This document shows, piece after piece, positions 15,597 to 23,806 of a stretch of 32,891 nucleotides of DNA; within the stretch, counting starts at the first letter, position 1, and each line of letters begins with the position of its first letter. Made by a program: the position numbers and the translations under genes. The DNA is from JBFJKD01 sp041600415 (GTDB lineage: Bacteria; Pseudomonadota; Gammaproteobacteria; Pseudomonadales; Porticoccaceae): contig JBFIKF010000011.1 in assembly GCA_041600415.1 (NCBI GenBank), positions 1 to 32,891 on the forward strand, read 5' to 3'. The notes beneath the pieces were generated by a model. It searched no databases and was not told where the DNA came from. It saw only the letters and a list, made by a program, of their open reading frames with translations.

Positions 15597-16442
15597 ATGC
15601 ATAACAAAACAACTCCTCCATCGGGCGCTGATAACAACAGCGATGTACCGCAGGCGGATCATATTGTGCGTCGTCAACGGGGGCTGGGGGTTATTAAAAC
15701 ACTCAACGGCACGGATAATCCCGAAGCCTTTGCCCGAAAACTTGAGGCCGATAACGGTGCTTTAGGATCCTTCGTTCTCGACTTTGTGATGGGTGATCTC
15801 TGGAGTCGCGACCAGCTCAGTCGGCGCGATAGAAACTTGATCGTATTGGCGATACTTGGCGCTCTGCATCAAACCAACCAACTCCCCAATTTTGTACGGG
15901 CCGGAATCAACCACGGACTGACCCCAGAAGAAATACGCGAAGTGATGATTCATCTTGGCGCCTACGCGGGCTTTCCCAGAGCGTTGGATGCGATGGCCGA
16001 GACCAATCGGCAGTTGGCCGCTCTGGGTCACCCACCGGGCCCAGAAGGTTTGCCGGGCTCAGAGCGACTGAATGATGCGCAACGTCGCGCCCGTGGCGCG
16101 GAAGTGATGGGCCGTCTGTCCGGCAACGATGCACCCGATCCCGACGACGTGTTAAATGCATTAGCCGGAAAACTCGGCCCCATCGGTGAGTACGGCATCG
16201 ATTTTGTATTTGGTGAAGTATGGGCGCGCCCGCAATTATCGCGCCGCGATCGTAGTCTGGTTGTGATCTCTATCCTCACCGCGCTGGGGTGTACGGAAGA
16301 ACTGGATATTCACATCCCCGCCGCGGCACGCCATGGGCTGACCAAAATCGAACTGGAAGAACTTATGCTGACGGCCCTCGCTTACGCAGGCGCACCACGG
16401 GCGGTCGAGGGCATGCGCAAAGTCGTGGAGCACGCCGAATAG
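15597..16442 (+). CDS. Tandem carboxymuconolactone decarboxylase (CMD/AhpD-like) two-domain protein
   Basis: The 281-residue protein is an internal duplication. Repeat 1 (about 24-143) and repeat 2 (about 163-281) share the pattern R-R-x-R-G, then DFV-x-G-(D/E)-(L/V)-W, LSRRDR, HGLT-x2-(E/I)-x-(R/E)-E and AYAG-x-PRA. These match the CMD fold of 4-carboxymuconolactone decarboxylase (PcaC). Neither repeat has the C-x2-C redox pair of AhpD peroxidases, so a PcaC-like decarboxylase or a related unknown activity is likelier than peroxide reduction. Alternative start GTG 15543 would add a hydrophobic leader (MHYSLVFLFVLLIVGDC) that could act as a lipoprotein signal; this would change the location of the protein and is unresolved. 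It follows the phenol-oxidation operon on the same strand. Confidence 0.85.
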   Translation: MHNKTTPPSGADNNSDVPQADHIVRRQRGLGVIKTLNGTDNPEAFARKLEADNGALGSFVLDFVMGDLWSRDQLSRRDRNLIVLAILGALHQTNQLPNFVRAGINHGLTPEEIREVMIHLGAYAGFPRALDAMAETNRQLAALGHPPGPEGLPGSERLNDAQRRARGAEVMGRLSGNDAPDPDDVLNALAGKLGPIGEYGIDFVFGEVWARPQLSRRDRSLVVISILTALGCTEELDIHIPAAARHGLTKIELEELMLTALAYAGAPRAVEGMRKVVEHAE

Positions 16443-16532
16443 GGCTGCAATTCGCCAACTGTTTTTGCAAATCGTTTTCTAACTGAACAAGTCAATCGTA
16501 GTGCCTGTCACCGCGGCATGCCTTGCATGCAT
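16443..16532. terminator. Convergent intergenic region with a short GCATGC hairpin
   Basis: Two genes converge here. GCATGC at 16516-16521 and 16525-16530 can form a six-base stem with a three-base loop, and an A/T stretch follows. There is no real T-run, so a bidirectional terminator is possible but weakly supported. Confidence 0.3.
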
Positions 16533-17198
16533 TTAATCCGCGGGGGTACCTAGCCCCTGGTGGAATTCCTCCTTGGTATTGGAGCGTGGAAAGGGTTCGG
16601 AAGGTTCGGGCACGTCCAGGAACTCACATAACGGCGCCCAGCCTTGCTTAACTTCGTAAACCAAAAGGTTTTGCGGGGCGACTACCCGCTGCACTTCCGC
16701 GTTGTGTCGGTTATAAACGTCGATGCAGTGTTGTCGATCCTGCAACTTACCCTGAAACACACGATCGACGATGATAGTTTTAGCCAGCACAATTTGCGCC
16801 ACTGCCACAGCAGGGGTGCCTTCGGGTAATTGAGGTTCAGTCGCGCCGTTGGGGAACGCCGCGCCGATCGCCGTAAATATGGTTTCAACAATGCTGTCGT
16901 ACCAGGCATCCGCATCGCGTACGCTAAGTAAAACTCTGGCCTGGGGATAGTGTTCGATCAACTCGCGCCAAAAGTAGGCACAGGGCCAATCCACAACCGA
17001 ACGATAACCCGCGAGGAAAGTTGGCCAGTCGGGGGATTCTTCACCCCGAGCTAACCGTGTCCAGGTCTCGGCGTGACCGGGATGCGCAAACACATCACGC
17101 ATGTGGTAACAGTTGGCAAAGCCCAGTTGTTGCAGCGCAAATTTTAACGACAGCGTACCAGTGCGACCAAAACCGGCACCGATCACGTCTATGGACAT
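16533..17198 (-). CDS. Sulfotransferase family protein (P-loop, Sulfotransfer_4-like)
   Basis: The 221-residue protein opens with IGAGFGRTGTLSLKFAL, the 5'-phosphosulfate-binding loop seen in sulfotransferase-like P-loop proteins, and has VLLSVRDADAWYDSIVETIF at about 109-128, matching the 3'-phosphate-binding strand and helix. WPCAYFWRELIEHYP and the C-terminal EPFPRSNTKEEFHQ are also common in this group. The acceptor is unknown in most members. A strong AAGGAG seven bases before the ATG supports the start. It is transcribed opposite to the GST gene from a 189-base divergent region. Sulfation of a phenolic intermediate is conceivable but not shown by the sequence. Confidence 0.85.
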   Translation of the reverse strand: MSIDVIGAGFGRTGTLSLKFALQQLGFANCYHMRDVFAHPGHAETWTRLARGEESPDWPTFLAGYRSVVDWPCAYFWRELIEHYPQARVLLSVRDADAWYDSIVETIFTAIGAAFPNGATEPQLPEGTPAVAVAQIVLAKTIIVDRVFQGKLQDRQHCIDVYNRHNAEVQRVVAPQNLLVYEVKQGWAPLCEFLDVPEPSEPFPRSNTKEEFHQGLGTPAD

Positions 17199-17387
17199 AG
17201 GAATTCTCCTTGCAACGACAACACCGGTTACCAGCGGGCATTACATACACCCACTCCTGCCAGGCATTGCCCTGACAATTTGACAGTCAGTAGCGAACTA
17301 TATACCGCTCCAGTATATTACGATCCTGCGCGGCCAGTGAACAGACGTAACACATGCCTCCGTAATTTGCCCTCGGGAGACAACAAC
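17199..17387. promoter_or_regulatory. Divergent promoter region, sulfotransferase / GST
   Basis: Two divergent genes start from this 189-base region. On the plus strand an exact TTGACA lies at 17280-17285 and TATACC at 17301-17306; the 15-base spacer is short of the ideal 17, so this is only a candidate sigma-70 promoter for the GST gene. No operator-like repeat stands out. Confidence 0.3.
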
Positions 17388-18092
17388 ATGGACTACCAGA
17401 AAATTAAGCTGTATCACTATCCTGCAACGCGCAGTGCGCGGGTCAAGTGGGCGTTGCACGAAACCGTTGGCGACAACTTTGAAGTGGAAGTTGTGCCCCT
17501 GTACGAAGGCGCGCAGTACGACGACAATTATTTACAAAAAAATCCCAATCACAACGTGCCAACCCTCGAAATCACATTCACTGACGGTTCAAAAAAGTAC
17601 ATGGCCGAAAGCGGGGCCATGGTGGCGCTGCTGGCGGATGCGTTCCCGGACAAGCAACTCGCACCACCGGCTAACGCGCTGTCGTTGGCTCGCGCCGACT
17701 ATCTACAGATGTTGTATTTTGGGGCGTCGTGGATGGATATGATGCTGTGGCAAATCCGCATTCACGAACACGTGTTGCCCACGCCCGAACGGGACGCGCG
17801 CACTATCGCTCGCTACCGCAGCAAATTTATCGACGAAGTCGAGCCACAACTGGTGGCGCGCCTGGAAAAAACCAGGCATATATGCGGTGACGATTTTTCC
17901 GCGGCGGATTGTATTATTGGCCACAATGTCACTTGGGCGCGGGCCTACGGCCTGTGTCAAAACGCGATTTTCAGCGCCTATTTGTCACGGCTATCGAAAC
18001 GTCCGGCATTTATTAGCGCCTTCGCGGATGTCGACCAATTTCAACTGGCCGTTCCCGAGGGCAAATCACTGGCGACAAAATTTACTGGCTAA
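17388..18092 (+). CDS. Glutathione S-transferase family protein
   Basis: The 234-residue protein has the two-domain GST layout. The N-terminal thioredoxin-like domain reads IKLYHYPATRSARVKWALHE, with NHNVPTLE supplying the cis-Pro and AESGAM the glutathione gamma-glutamyl contact. The C-terminal helical domain contains ICGDDFSAADCIIGHNV, the usual N-capping D at the start of its core helix. The catalytic residue is probably the Ser or Thr of ATRS, but I cannot fix the class. GGGAGA seven bases before ATG 17388 supports this start over longer ones. It converges with the glutathionylspermidine synthetase gene at 29 bases and may share a thiol-related role with it. Confidence 0.9.
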   Translation: MDYQKIKLYHYPATRSARVKWALHETVGDNFEVEVVPLYEGAQYDDNYLQKNPNHNVPTLEITFTDGSKKYMAESGAMVALLADAFPDKQLAPPANALSLARADYLQMLYFGASWMDMMLWQIRIHEHVLPTPERDARTIARYRSKFIDEVEPQLVARLEKTRHICGDDFSAADCIIGHNVTWARAYGLCQNAIFSAYLSRLSKRPAFISAFADVDQFQLAVPEGKSLATKFTG

Positions 18093-18121
18093 GCAACTAT
18101 TGGCAACGATTAATCCACAGC

Positions 18122-20029
18122 TCACTCGGATTCGTGCACAATAAATTCTTTATCGGATACAAACCGAAAGGCCATGCAATCACTGTTCTTACCGATAATC
18201 ATGGAGGGATCGACCCGCAGGCAACTGCCCGAGTACACGCCCGCAGCGGTGAATGTGCACACCTGCACGTAGTATCCATTCACAAAAGGCAATGGAAATA
18301 ATTGCTGGTAGATCTGATCCTGGGACGCAAACCCGCCTCCGGTCGCTTCAATAACGCCCTCGCTCTCGTCCACCAACTGAATGTTTTCACCACAGCGCCC
18401 CACGATAGGCTTGCTGACATAGCCACTGGCAAGCAGGTCATCGTTCAGCTCGAAGTCGGTGTTGAGTAGCAGTGGATGGTTGGGAAATAGCGACCAGAGC
18501 ACAGGCAAAATCGCCTTATTGCTCGGTATCAGCGTCCATAGCGGTTCAAATACCATCACCTTGTCCCGCAACAACACATCCGACAGGCGCGGCGTGTGTC
18601 CCTCTTTCCAGCGTGGCTCGTAGGTCTGGCGAGCCAGTTCATCGGCTTCGCATTCGGCCCGCAATTGATCGAGGGCCGTCTCCCACGACCAGGTTTTCCA
18701 CACCCAACTGACTTGCTCACCTTCAGCGTCGAGAATATTGCCCGCCGCATCCCACACCAGTCCTTCGAGACCGGTAACGATGCGACAGCGAATCCCCGCC
18801 GCCCTGAGAGTCTCCTTCACAAACAGAGCGTGATATTTTTCTTCCGCGTCATCGTCGCGCAGAATATGCAGTAAACCATCAACCTTGCTGTTGCCCCACG
18901 CCTGCACCAGATCGCCAAATAACTCACGCCCCGCATCAACACCTTCGTCAGCGCCAAAATGCCGTGCCCATTTGCCCTGAATCTTGCCGCACTCCATAAA
19001 ACAGGACGCCGAATCACAGTTGTATTCGTACACCTTCAACCCCTGATCGGTCATGGCAAAATCGAAACGACTGGTAATCAGCTGATTAAGACGGTTATCC
19101 CAGGATTGCCTTATTTTTGGCAAAATAGCCCGTGGTAAATTAAATTTTTCCAATAATTCGGGGCGCTCCAGCACGTAATCCGTAGCGTGCATAAACAGGC
19201 CATGCAGATCATTGGTGGCGCGCTCCAGTTCCCGCTGCGCAGCGGCGGAGGCAACGTAATAGCGGTATTGGTCCGCCTCCATGCTGGTGAGTTTATGGCC
19301 TCCCATCATCTCCACATAAGCGAGCTCATCCTCGTTGGCGATATTTAGCCAGGTCTTTTCCGCCTGCCCGCGCCGTGGTACCTCGCGACTTTGCGGGGCG
19401 AAAAGTTTACCGTCCACATTAGCGCTCGGCTCGGCAAATTCGGCGGTCTCAGTCTGTGTGACCCAGCCGAGGATTGTGGCGTCGCTGTAAGAGCATTCCA
19501 GCCAGTAATCACCGTCCGCGGTCACCCTGGCGCGCAGTTCACGACTGTAGGACTGGCCGGCCGGCCACACCACATGCCCCACATTTTGTTCGGCAATGCG
19601 GATACGATCGGCAAACACTTCGGTAATCACCGCCACGTGTCCGGTGTGGTGAAACTCGCCACCTTCCTCCCATATCAACAAACTACCGGGCTGCGGATGC
19701 GCGGGCGAACCATTGCGAAATGCCTGGAGAGGTAAACGGGTGTTGGTGGCCAGGTCCCGCACCGAGCGCAACGCAAAAATATCGTAGGCCATCGCCACAT
19801 CGTCAAAAATATAGCCTTTATTGATGTACATCCAGCGCCGGGCAAATTCCACGCATTGCCACTTGTAACCCATGTAAATGCCGTCGACGTAATGGCGAAA
19901 CGAACTGCGCCGGGGATAATCCCGATCGGATGCGGTGTCGTAATCCGAAGAGTAAACCGCCACGCCACCGGGAGCATAGCCCAGTAGAGTGCCAAACGGC
20001 GCGCGGGTTGATGCACTGGTTTGCGACAA
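18122..20029 (-). CDS. gsp: Bifunctional glutathionylspermidine synthetase/amidase
   Basis: The 635-residue protein matches the Escherichia coli enzyme in length and layout. The N-terminal CHAP amidase domain begins FGTLLGYAPGGVAVYSSDY; C59 (YKWQCVEFARRW), H131 (HHTGHVAVITEV) and E147 (IAEQNV) are the likely catalytic residues. The C-terminal ATP-grasp-like synthetase has VYEYNCDSASCFMECGKIQG, VIEATGGGFASQ and YSGSCLRVDPSMI. It joins glutathione to spermidine with ATP and can hydrolyse the product. The start is TTG at 20029; AGAGG lies about ten bases upstream, an in-frame stop is eight codons upstream, and the conserved N-terminus requires it. Such fusion enzymes are common in enterobacteria; here it sits in a catabolic region beside a GST. 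Confidence 0.95.
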   Translation of the reverse strand: MSQTSASTRAPFGTLLGYAPGGVAVYSSDYDTASDRDYPRRSSFRHYVDGIYMGYKWQCVEFARRWMYINKGYIFDDVAMAYDIFALRSVRDLATNTRLPLQAFRNGSPAHPQPGSLLIWEEGGEFHHTGHVAVITEVFADRIRIAEQNVGHVVWPAGQSYSRELRARVTADGDYWLECSYSDATILGWVTQTETAEFAEPSANVDGKLFAPQSREVPRRGQAEKTWLNIANEDELAYVEMMGGHKLTSMEADQYRYYVASAAAQRELERATNDLHGLFMHATDYVLERPELLEKFNLPRAILPKIRQSWDNRLNQLITSRFDFAMTDQGLKVYEYNCDSASCFMECGKIQGKWARHFGADEGVDAGRELFGDLVQAWGNSKVDGLLHILRDDDAEEKYHALFVKETLRAAGIRCRIVTGLEGLVWDAAGNILDAEGEQVSWVWKTWSWETALDQLRAECEADELARQTYEPRWKEGHTPRLSDVLLRDKVMVFEPLWTLIPSNKAILPVLWSLFPNHPLLLNTDFELNDDLLASGYVSKPIVGRCGENIQLVDESEGVIEATGGGFASQDQIYQQLFPLPFVNGYYVQVCTFTAAGVYSGSCLRVDPSMIIGKNSDCMAFRFVSDKEFIVHESE

Positions 20030-20310
20030 CTGTGAGTAACCTCTAACGAACTACAACGGCCATGATAACTATCTGACCACATTTTTAAAAATGGCTTTTT
20101 TGGTTATCACAGAATGTTTTGTGACGTAACGCCTGTTCGGAAAAATGATTGATCAGCTGTCGGAAGTTTCTCAATCAGAGGAACAACGGCGGCGTAATAC
20201 GGATTGCAAAGCCGCCGCGCGGACGCGACCAGGAATTCCATTTCCTGTCCGCAACATCACCAATGACTTCAGTGGATGGCCGTTATTTGACGGGCGCTAA
20301 ATAATTAAAC
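20030..20310. other. Intergenic region upstream of glutathionylspermidine synthetase gene
   Basis: These 281 bases hold an exact 14-base palindrome, CATTTTTAAAAATG, at 20080-20093, about 50 bases upstream of the TTG start. It could be an operator or an A/T-rich promoter element for the minus-strand gene. I see no gene and no convincing terminator for the RND gene that ends at 20311. Confidence 0.35.
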
Positions 20311-22677
20311 CTAACTTGCCGAATTTTCGTTTCGGGCTTTGGGTTTCACCAGCCAGGCGGCCATGGCGGGCATCAGGAATATCGCCCCCAGCATATTCAC
20401 AAAAAACATATAGGCGAGCAGGATACCCATGTCGGACTGAAATTTGAGGTCCGACCACCACCAGGTGGCGACACCAATACTCATGGTCACCGATGTAAAC
20501 ATCACCGCCATACCCACATCTTTAAGGGAGTGGTAATAGGACTCTACCAAAGACGTACCATCATCGAGATGGGCCTTCATTCTGGCGAACAGGTAAATAC
20601 CATAGTCCACGCCCACACCAACCCCCAGCGCGAGTACCGGCAGGGTAGAAATTTTCAGACCAATGCCCAGGTGCACCATCACCGCATTGGCGAAGTAGGC
20701 AACCAGCCCTAATGGCACGATGATACACAGCGCCGCACGCAGAGACATAAAGGTCAGATAACAGAACAGTCCCACCGCGCCAAACAAGATCAGATGAATT
20801 TTAAGTTGCGCTTCAGCCACCATTTCGTTGGTTGCCGCCATGATGCCGCCATTGCCCATGCCCAACAGAAACTGCACATCTGAATTAGTGTTGCTGGCAT
20901 TAAATGCCTTGACCGCGTCGGTCACAGTTTGCAGTGTGTCGGCCTTGTGGTCACCGGTATAAATCGTGACGGGCATGACGCTACAATCATTGGAAAACAA
21001 CGCTTGCGAAAACTCCACCCGATAAATATTGGCAGAAATCATCTGCGAATTGCGCGGAATGCCAAAAAACTTCGGATTGGCTTCATAGTTTCCGATGTTG
21101 CGCTCGCGAATCACTTGCGACAGGGCTTTCACGGATCTCACGCCGGGTACATTTTCCATCGCCCAGACGAAATCATCGATGGTACGCATCACACCAAAAT
21201 CGACGCAGACTTCTTCGCGATTGCCTTGCGCAAGTACAATAATTTCGTCGAGACCAACATTAAACTTGGCATCGATGGTACGAATATCCTGGTTATACAG
21301 GGCATCCGGCCAAAACTCCGGCGCGCCGGTTTCGGCATCCCCCACCACCAGCTGATCCACCGTGCGATAGCTGTATCCCGCCATAGCCACACCAACCGCC
21401 AGGATTACCACGGCCTTGCGCGGCGTCGCCATGGTCGACAACCACTTCCAGAAAGGGTGATCGAGTCCACTTACCGCGCGTTCCGCTCTGGTAATTTCCT
21501 TCGTGTTTAGTGTGGTGTAAGACAGCAATATGGGCAGCATAAGCTTATTGGTAACCAGCATTACCGCCACGCCGATGCTGGCGGTTATACCCAGTTCTCT
21601 GATGATCGGAATGTCGATCAACATAATCACCGCAAAACCGACGGCATCCGACACTAGTGCCGTAGCGCCCGGAATAAACAGTTTATAAAAAGCCGAACGG
21701 GCCGAATCGACCGGCGTCTGCCCTTCCGTGATTCCGACCCGCCATACATTGGTCATTTGCACCGCGTGACTCACACCGATGGCAAGAATCAAAAACGGCA
21801 CCAGGATCGACAGCGGATCGATACCAAAGCCGAGCAATTTGACGAGACCCAGCTGCCACAATACCGCAACCAGCGCGGTGGCAATGGAGGCCAGCGCCAG
21901 CTTCCAGGACCCAGCAAAAAAAATCAGGAATATAATCGTAATCAGCAGCGCAACGCCAAAGAACAGGATGACGCCCTCGGCGCCGTCGATGATGTCGCCA
22001 ATAAATGGCGCAAAACCGATAATGCGAATATCAATATTATCGGAGGTGTAACGGGCCCGTAAATCTTCGAGCATGGTGGCAAACTGCTCGTAATCGATAT
22101 GCTCGCCGGTGACTGGATCGTATTCCACCAGGTCCGCAACAACCAGGGCGCCGGAAAAGTCTGTCGCCACGGTTTTACCAATTTCGCTGGATTTGAACAG
22201 ATTGCCCTTGACCCGCTCGATATCTTCCACGGTGGGCGAAAAATCCGCCGGCACAATACGCGAGCCGGTAAAACCCTCCTCACTGACGGCCACATAGTTT
22301 ACGTTGGGCGTAAACAACGACGTCACGGTGCGCGCGTCTACCCCTTCCATCACGAGGACTTCAGCGGTGACTTTATCCAGAATCTGAAAAAATTCTGGAT
22401 TAAACATATCGCCGCGCTTGTCCTCTACAAAAACCGTGACCCGGTTTGCGCCACCAAATTCAGCGCGAAAATCCAGATAGGTAGCCATGTAGGGGTGCGC
22501 CAGAGGCAGGCTTTTGTCAAACCCAGGCGACAGGCGTTGATTAAGGCCCTGGTAGCCAAGCAGGACAGTTACGACGGCCACCAGAATCAAAATCGGTAGG
22601 CGGTACCGCAGCAAAAAATTAGCGGTGGAATCGGAAATAGTGTGCAGAAAGCCCGCGTGCTGTTGTGCGTGTTCCAT
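20311..22677 (-). CDS. RND-superfamily (MMPL-type) transporter
   Basis: The 788-residue protein is an inner-membrane RND/MMPL transporter with two homologous halves. Each has one TM helix, a large periplasmic loop, then five TM helices; TM1 is at about 29-45 (LPILILVAVVTVLLGYQ). The second half carries the proton-relay motif LGVGVGVDYGIYLFARM, while the first half has LAIGVSHAVQMTN in the matching place. Such proteins move lipids, hopanoids or hydrophobic molecules. It follows the YCF48-like gene by 12 bases and belongs to a four-gene envelope set with DUF1329 and DUF1302 proteins, a grouping commonly seen beside steroid and hydrophobic aromatic degradation genes. The transported substrate and direction are unknown. 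Confidence 0.92.
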   Translation of the reverse strand: MEHAQQHAGFLHTISDSTANFLLRYRLPILILVAVVTVLLGYQGLNQRLSPGFDKSLPLAHPYMATYLDFRAEFGGANRVTVFVEDKRGDMFNPEFFQILDKVTAEVLVMEGVDARTVTSLFTPNVNYVAVSEEGFTGSRIVPADFSPTVEDIERVKGNLFKSSEIGKTVATDFSGALVVADLVEYDPVTGEHIDYEQFATMLEDLRARYTSDNIDIRIIGFAPFIGDIIDGAEGVILFFGVALLITIIFLIFFAGSWKLALASIATALVAVLWQLGLVKLLGFGIDPLSILVPFLILAIGVSHAVQMTNVWRVGITEGQTPVDSARSAFYKLFIPGATALVSDAVGFAVIMLIDIPIIRELGITASIGVAVMLVTNKLMLPILLSYTTLNTKEITRAERAVSGLDHPFWKWLSTMATPRKAVVILAVGVAMAGYSYRTVDQLVVGDAETGAPEFWPDALYNQDIRTIDAKFNVGLDEIIVLAQGNREEVCVDFGVMRTIDDFVWAMENVPGVRSVKALSQVIRERNIGNYEANPKFFGIPRNSQMISANIYRVEFSQALFSNDCSVMPVTIYTGDHKADTLQTVTDAVKAFNASNTNSDVQFLLGMGNGGIMAATNEMVAEAQLKIHLILFGAVGLFCYLTFMSLRAALCIIVPLGLVAYFANAVMVHLGIGLKISTLPVLALGVGVGVDYGIYLFARMKAHLDDGTSLVESYYHSLKDVGMAVMFTSVTMSIGVATWWWSDLKFQSDMGILLAYMFFVNMLGAIFLMPAMAAWLVKPKARNENSAS

Positions 22678-22689
22678 ATAAAGCTCTAC

Positions 22690-23712
22690 TTAATCGTTGA
22701 CGATAGCGTCTTCGGTTGACGCAAATAATTCATTGACCGGCAGGCGCTCGATACCGCCGCGCATGCTTGCCAGATAAACGTAGCGAGCATCCTCGGCGAT
22801 GGCCGTAATATCGACTCGATTGGGTCGTTGCCGGTTGTGTAAAACTGCACCGTCCGCGCCAACCTCAAGTACGATGCCGCCGCGTCCTACCATTACCACA
22901 TTCCCGCTACCGGGAGCGGTAGTTGCCGCGAGTAAAAACTGATCGCTGTCGGTGGCTACCTCCCGCCACTGATCTGCTTCATTCTCCGCGGACTTCAACT
23001 CCAGCTGATACGCCTTACCACTCATGCCGTACAACAGAAATCGCCCGGCCAGTTCGGTCACGCCAAAAAACGTGCCGGGATAGGGCGATTCCACCACACG
23101 CCATTTAGTTTCACCCTTCGAGCGCGCAAACACACCACCGCGCTCAGCGGCAATCACCGCGCTGCCATCGGACAACTCGTGAAAAGCAAACAGGTGATTC
23201 TGATACCACTCTTCGACGGACAGCACCTCCAGAGACCAGTTTTCACCACCGTCGCTGGTACTCCACAACTCGCCGTCGGTACCCAGCACCACACCCCGGT
23301 TGGCATTTTTGAACCAGACATTCAGGTAGTAGCGCTCCTCTTCGGGCTTGTAACGAACCACCTGCCAGCTTGCGCCGCCATCGAGGGTTTTGAGAATGGT
23401 GGATTCGTGACCTACGGCCCAGCCGGTCAGAGCGTCTGTAAAGGTCACGGCCGTCAGTGTGACATCGACCGGGGACGCTATTTGTCGCCAGCTATCCCCC
23501 TGATCATCAGAGCGCAGAATAATGCCGCGCTCCCCCACCGCCACCACGCTATCCTGATTGATCGCGATATCCAGAAATACCGCGCGGGTGGCGAGGGGGA
23601 CAATTTTGGCGGGTCTTGGCGCCTCGCTGGCTTGCGCCAGAGTGGCGAACAGTTGGCTAACGAAAAGTATGCTGATTATTACTGCGGATAATCTCATGAG
23701 CGAATCACGCAC
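22690..23712 (-). CDS. YCF48/Ycf48-like beta-propeller protein (exported)
   Basis: The protein has repeated blades typical of the photosystem II assembly factor YCF48 and BNR families: SDDQGDSWRQIA, GWAVGHESTILKTLDGGASW, GTDGELWSTSDGGENWS, and GGVFARSKGETKWRVV. A hydrophobic signal peptide (MRLSAVIISILFVSQLFATLAQA) predicts export to the periplasm. GTG 23712 gives 340 residues; ATG 23697 gives 335 and a more typical signal, and neither has a good Shine-Dalgarno. In heterotrophic bacteria these proteins accompany RND transporters and DUF1329/DUF1302 proteins and may assemble or bridge the complex; no photosystem is implied. Its biochemical function is not known. Confidence 0.88.
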   Translation of the reverse strand: MRDSLMRLSAVIISILFVSQLFATLAQASEAPRPAKIVPLATRAVFLDIAINQDSVVAVGERGIILRSDDQGDSWRQIASPVDVTLTAVTFTDALTGWAVGHESTILKTLDGGASWQVVRYKPEEERYYLNVWFKNANRGVVLGTDGELWSTSDGGENWSLEVLSVEEWYQNHLFAFHELSDGSAVIAAERGGVFARSKGETKWRVVESPYPGTFFGVTELAGRFLLYGMSGKAYQLELKSAENEADQWREVATDSDQFLLAATTAPGSGNVVMVGRGGIVLEVGADGAVLHNRQRPNRVDITAIAEDARYVYLASMRGGIERLPVNELFASTEDAIVND

Positions 23713-23740
23713 CCTTTAACTTGTGACTAGTATAGACAGT

Positions 23741-23766
23741 ATTCGGGCGGCAAATGCCGCCCGAAT
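23741..23766. repeat. Perfect 11-bp hairpin in the DUF1329-YCF48 gap
   Basis: ATTCGGGCGGC (23741-23751) and GCCGCCCGAAT (23756-23766) form a perfect 11-base-pair, GC-rich stem with an AAAT loop. It sits in the 94-base gap between the DUF1329 gene and the YCF48-like gene. No T-run follows on the minus strand, so it is more likely an mRNA stabiliser, processing site or partial terminator than a full intrinsic terminator. It could raise levels of the DUF1302-DUF1329 message over the downstream transporter genes. Confidence 0.7.
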
Positions 23767-23806
23767 GGTACTGCTGACAGTTTAAACGACCAGGCTAACA
23801 GCTGGC

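Noticed and set aside
22690..23712. YCF48-like gene taken as a sign of a photosynthetic organism
   Set aside because: These propellers occur widely in heterotrophs beside RND transporters, and no photosynthesis gene is present.
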